DNA of 64,000 bases. Origin: Rhodococcus tukisamuensis NBRC 100609 (GTDB taxonomy: Bacteria > Actinomycetota > Actinomycetes > Mycobacteriales > Mycobacteriaceae). The notes under the pieces were generated by a model. It made no database searches and had not been told where the DNA came from. It was given only the letters and a program-made list of their open reading frames with translations. Where the stretch lies: positions 186,001-250,000 of the forward strand of contig NZ_BCXG01000002.1 of the NCBI RefSeq assembly GCF_001894985.1, written 5' to 3'. The translations under genes were made by a program, and so were the position numbers. Below, piece by piece: positions 62,644-64,000 of this stretch (the stretch's first letter is position 1; every line of letters begins with the position of its first letter).

Positions 62644-62731
62644 CACCCCACAAACGAACGTCGTCACGTCCGTGGCAGCGCCGACGAAACGCGCCCGAAT
62701 GCGGACGCCTGCACTGGAAAGAGGTATCGAG

Positions 62732-63172
62732 ATGGTGGACATCCTGCACCGGATCGGAGTCACATCGACTCCCGAGGCTGTCTACGCGGCCCTGACCACG
62801 GTCGACGGGCTGGCGAGCTGGTGGACGGAAGGCACGGACGGGGACGGCGATGTCGGAGGAGTCATCCGGTTCCGCTTCGAGCCCGGCGGGTTCGACATGA
62901 AGGTACTGGAGGCTCAACCCGCCGAGCGCGTGCTCTGGGAGGTCATCGACGGTCCCGAGGAGTGGCTCGGCACGCAGATTCGGTTCGACCTGAAACAGGA
63001 GGACGGCTTCACGATCGTGCTGTTCCGACACGAGGGCTGGAGGGAGCCGGTGGAGTTCATGTACCACTGCAGCACCAAGTGGGCGACGTTCCTGATGAGC
63101 CTCAAGAAGCTGGTCGAAACCGGCAAGGGCGAGCCCGCGCCGCACGACGTCAAGATCAGCAACTGGCACTAG
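62732..63172 (+). CDS. Second SRPBCC domain protein
   Basis: This 146-residue SRPBCC protein opens MVDILHRIGVTSTPEAVYAALTTVDGLASWWTEG and has GFDMKVLEAQPAERVLWEVIDGPEEWLGTQIRFDL in the middle, ending with a helix CSTKWATFLMSLKKLVETGKG. It resembles the AHSA1/CalC-like group. The ATG at 62732 has AAAGAGG upstream. It follows ArsR by 88 bases and is probably part of the same regulated unit; the ligand is unknown. Confidence 0.85.
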   Translation: MVDILHRIGVTSTPEAVYAALTTVDGLASWWTEGTDGDGDVGGVIRFRFEPGGFDMKVLEAQPAERVLWEVIDGPEEWLGTQIRFDLKQEDGFTIVLFRHEGWREPVEFMYHCSTKWATFLMSLKKLVETGKGEPAPHDVKISNWH

Positions 63173-63283
63173 ACGCCGATTCGAGCGGTCCCCGGCCGCG
63201 CCGACGAGAACCGGGTCCACGCACCAGCGTGGCCCGGTCCTCGTCGGCGCGATCTCGACGAATCCGGTCGATGCCGCGCGACG

Positions 63284-64000
63284 CTAGAGGATCGGCGACG
63301 GCGAGTACTTCGCCGCCTCGGGGTACTGCTCGACCAGCAGCCCCACCCGACGCACGACGGCGTCGACCTGCGCCTCGGCGGCGCCGATGAACGCGGACTT
63401 GTCGGCGAGCGCGGCGTCGAGGCCGGCCCGGTCCAGCGGCAGCCGGTCGTCGGCGGCCAACCGGTCCAGCAGGTCCGGCTCCTTGCCCTCCTCGCGCATC
63501 GCCAGCGCGACCGCCACCGCGTGCTCCTTGATGGCCTCGTGCGCGGTCTCGCGTCCGACGCCGGCGCGCACCGCCGCCATCAGCACCTTGGTGGTGGCCA
63601 GGAACGGCAGGTAGCGGGTCAGTTCCTTCTCGATGACGGCCGGGTACGCCCCGAACTCGTCGAGCACGGTCAGGAAGGTCTCGATCTGCCCGTCGATCGC
63701 GAAGAACGCGTCCGGCAGCGCGACGCGGCGCACCACCGAGCAGAACACGTCACCCTCGTTCCACTGTGCGCCGGCCAGCTCAGCCGCCATCGACGCGTAG
63801 CCGCGCAGGATCACCTGCAGGCCGTTGACACGCTCGCAGGAACGGGTGTTCATCTTGTGCGGCATCGCCGAGCTGCCCACCTGGCCGGGCTGGAAGCCCT
63901 CGGTGACCAGCTCGTGGCCCGCCATCAGGCGGATGGTGTGCGCGAACGACGACGGGCCCGCGCCCAGCTGCACCAGCGCGGAGAGCACGTCGTGGTCGAG
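63284..64000 (-). CDS. purB: Adenylosuccinate lyase, C-terminal part
   Basis: The last 238 residues of PurB lie in the window; the gene continues beyond the right edge. The fumarase-superfamily signature GSSAMPHKMNTRSCERVNGL is present near the start of the visible part, followed by QWNEGDVFCSVVRRVALPDAFFAIDG and a C-terminal helical domain. PurB acts twice in purine synthesis, on SAICAR and on adenylosuccinate. It is the seventh pur gene on the minus strand of this window. Confidence 0.95.
   Translation of the reverse strand, partial: LDHDVLSALVQLGAGPSSFAHTIRLMAGHELVTEGFQPGQVGSSAMPHKMNTRSCERVNGLQVILRGYASMAAELAGAQWNEGDVFCSVVRRVALPDAFFAIDGQIETFLTVLDEFGAYPAVIEKELTRYLPFLATTKVLMAAVRAGVGRETAHEAIKEHAVAVALAMREEGKEPDLLDRLAADDRLPLDRAGLDAALADKSAFIGAAEAQVDAVVRRVGLLVEQYPEAAKYSPSPIL

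Noticed and set aside
1-64000. CRISPR arrays, transposases, integrases, tRNA or rRNA genes
   Set aside because: None could be recognised; the direct repeats seen are only two-copy duplications and gene order follows the mycobacterial chromosome core.

Overview
This is a high-GC window (about 70% by eye) from a mycolic-acid actinomycete of the order Mycobacteriales; Rhodococcus, Nocardia or a close relative fits best, but the genus cannot be fixed from sequence alone. Evidence: mycothiol synthase (MshD), the envelope lipoprotein-type protein LmeA, a DUF4185/endo-D-arabinanase-type secreted enzyme, many GTG/TTG starts, and gene order that follows the Mycobacterium tuberculosis Rv0781-Rv0820 block (ptrB, purC, EmrB-like pump, MBL enzyme, deacetylase, purS/Q, DyP, M18 peptidase, VOC, purL, CPBP, SCP, purF, purM, DUF3073, aminotransferase, nitrobindin, sseC, cysA2, thioredoxin, lmeA, GlnR-type regulator, mshD, pst).

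Layout. 1-5.8 kb (minus strand): phosphate uptake operon pstSCAB with a PHO-box-like repeat, then a PlsC-type acyltransferase, mshD and a GlnR-type regulator. 6-10.1 kb (plus): lmeA, a membrane thioredoxin, then a cysteine-responsive sulfur operon: a leaderless polycysteine leader peptide, a DUF4395 membrane protein, a rhodanese and a SseC-type protein. A leaderless 32-residue membrane peptide overlapping a nitrobindin-like gene follows. 10.1-10.4 kb holds an apparently autonomous 12-codon minus-strand unit. 10.4-17.9 kb: a secreted lipase and cytochrome bd operon cydABDC. 17.9-21.9 kb: a divergent leaderless pair (class IV aminotransferase / YgfZ), MOSC protein, asparaginase II, DUF3073. 22-37.3 kb: dispersed purine biosynthesis genes (purM, purF, purL, purQ, purS; purC at 48 kb, purB at the right edge), interspersed with SCP, CPBP protease, membrane hydrolase, DUF4185, M18 peptidase, VOC, DyP and a carboxymuconolactone decarboxylase/dehydrogenase pair. 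37.4-43.3 kb: MBL enzyme, DUF2334 deacetylase, glutathione peroxidase, C4-dicarboxylate transporter and its two-component system. 43.3-45.9 kb: a dehydrogenase/SDR operon divergent from a TetR gene with twin operators. 46-55.9 kb: oligopeptidase B, purC, MFS pump, SelT-like protein, aldehyde dehydrogenase/acyl-CoA synthetase pair, PLP enzyme, HIT protein. 56-63.2 kb is the most accessory part: an FAD enzyme whose 3' end overlaps a convergent ABC exporter, an exported agmatine-deiminase-like lipoprotein/TetR/ABC operon, a MarR gene sharing an 18-bp palindromic element with the ABC gene, and an SRPBCC/ArsR/SRPBCC set with two matching operators.

The parts most worth following up are the free-standing 12-codon unit with its own promoter and near-ideal ribosome binding site, the leaderless peptide/nitrobindin pair, the polycysteine attenuator, and the cross-wired TetR/MarR/ABC locus. 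No tRNA, rRNA, insertion sequence, prophage or CRISPR array was seen.
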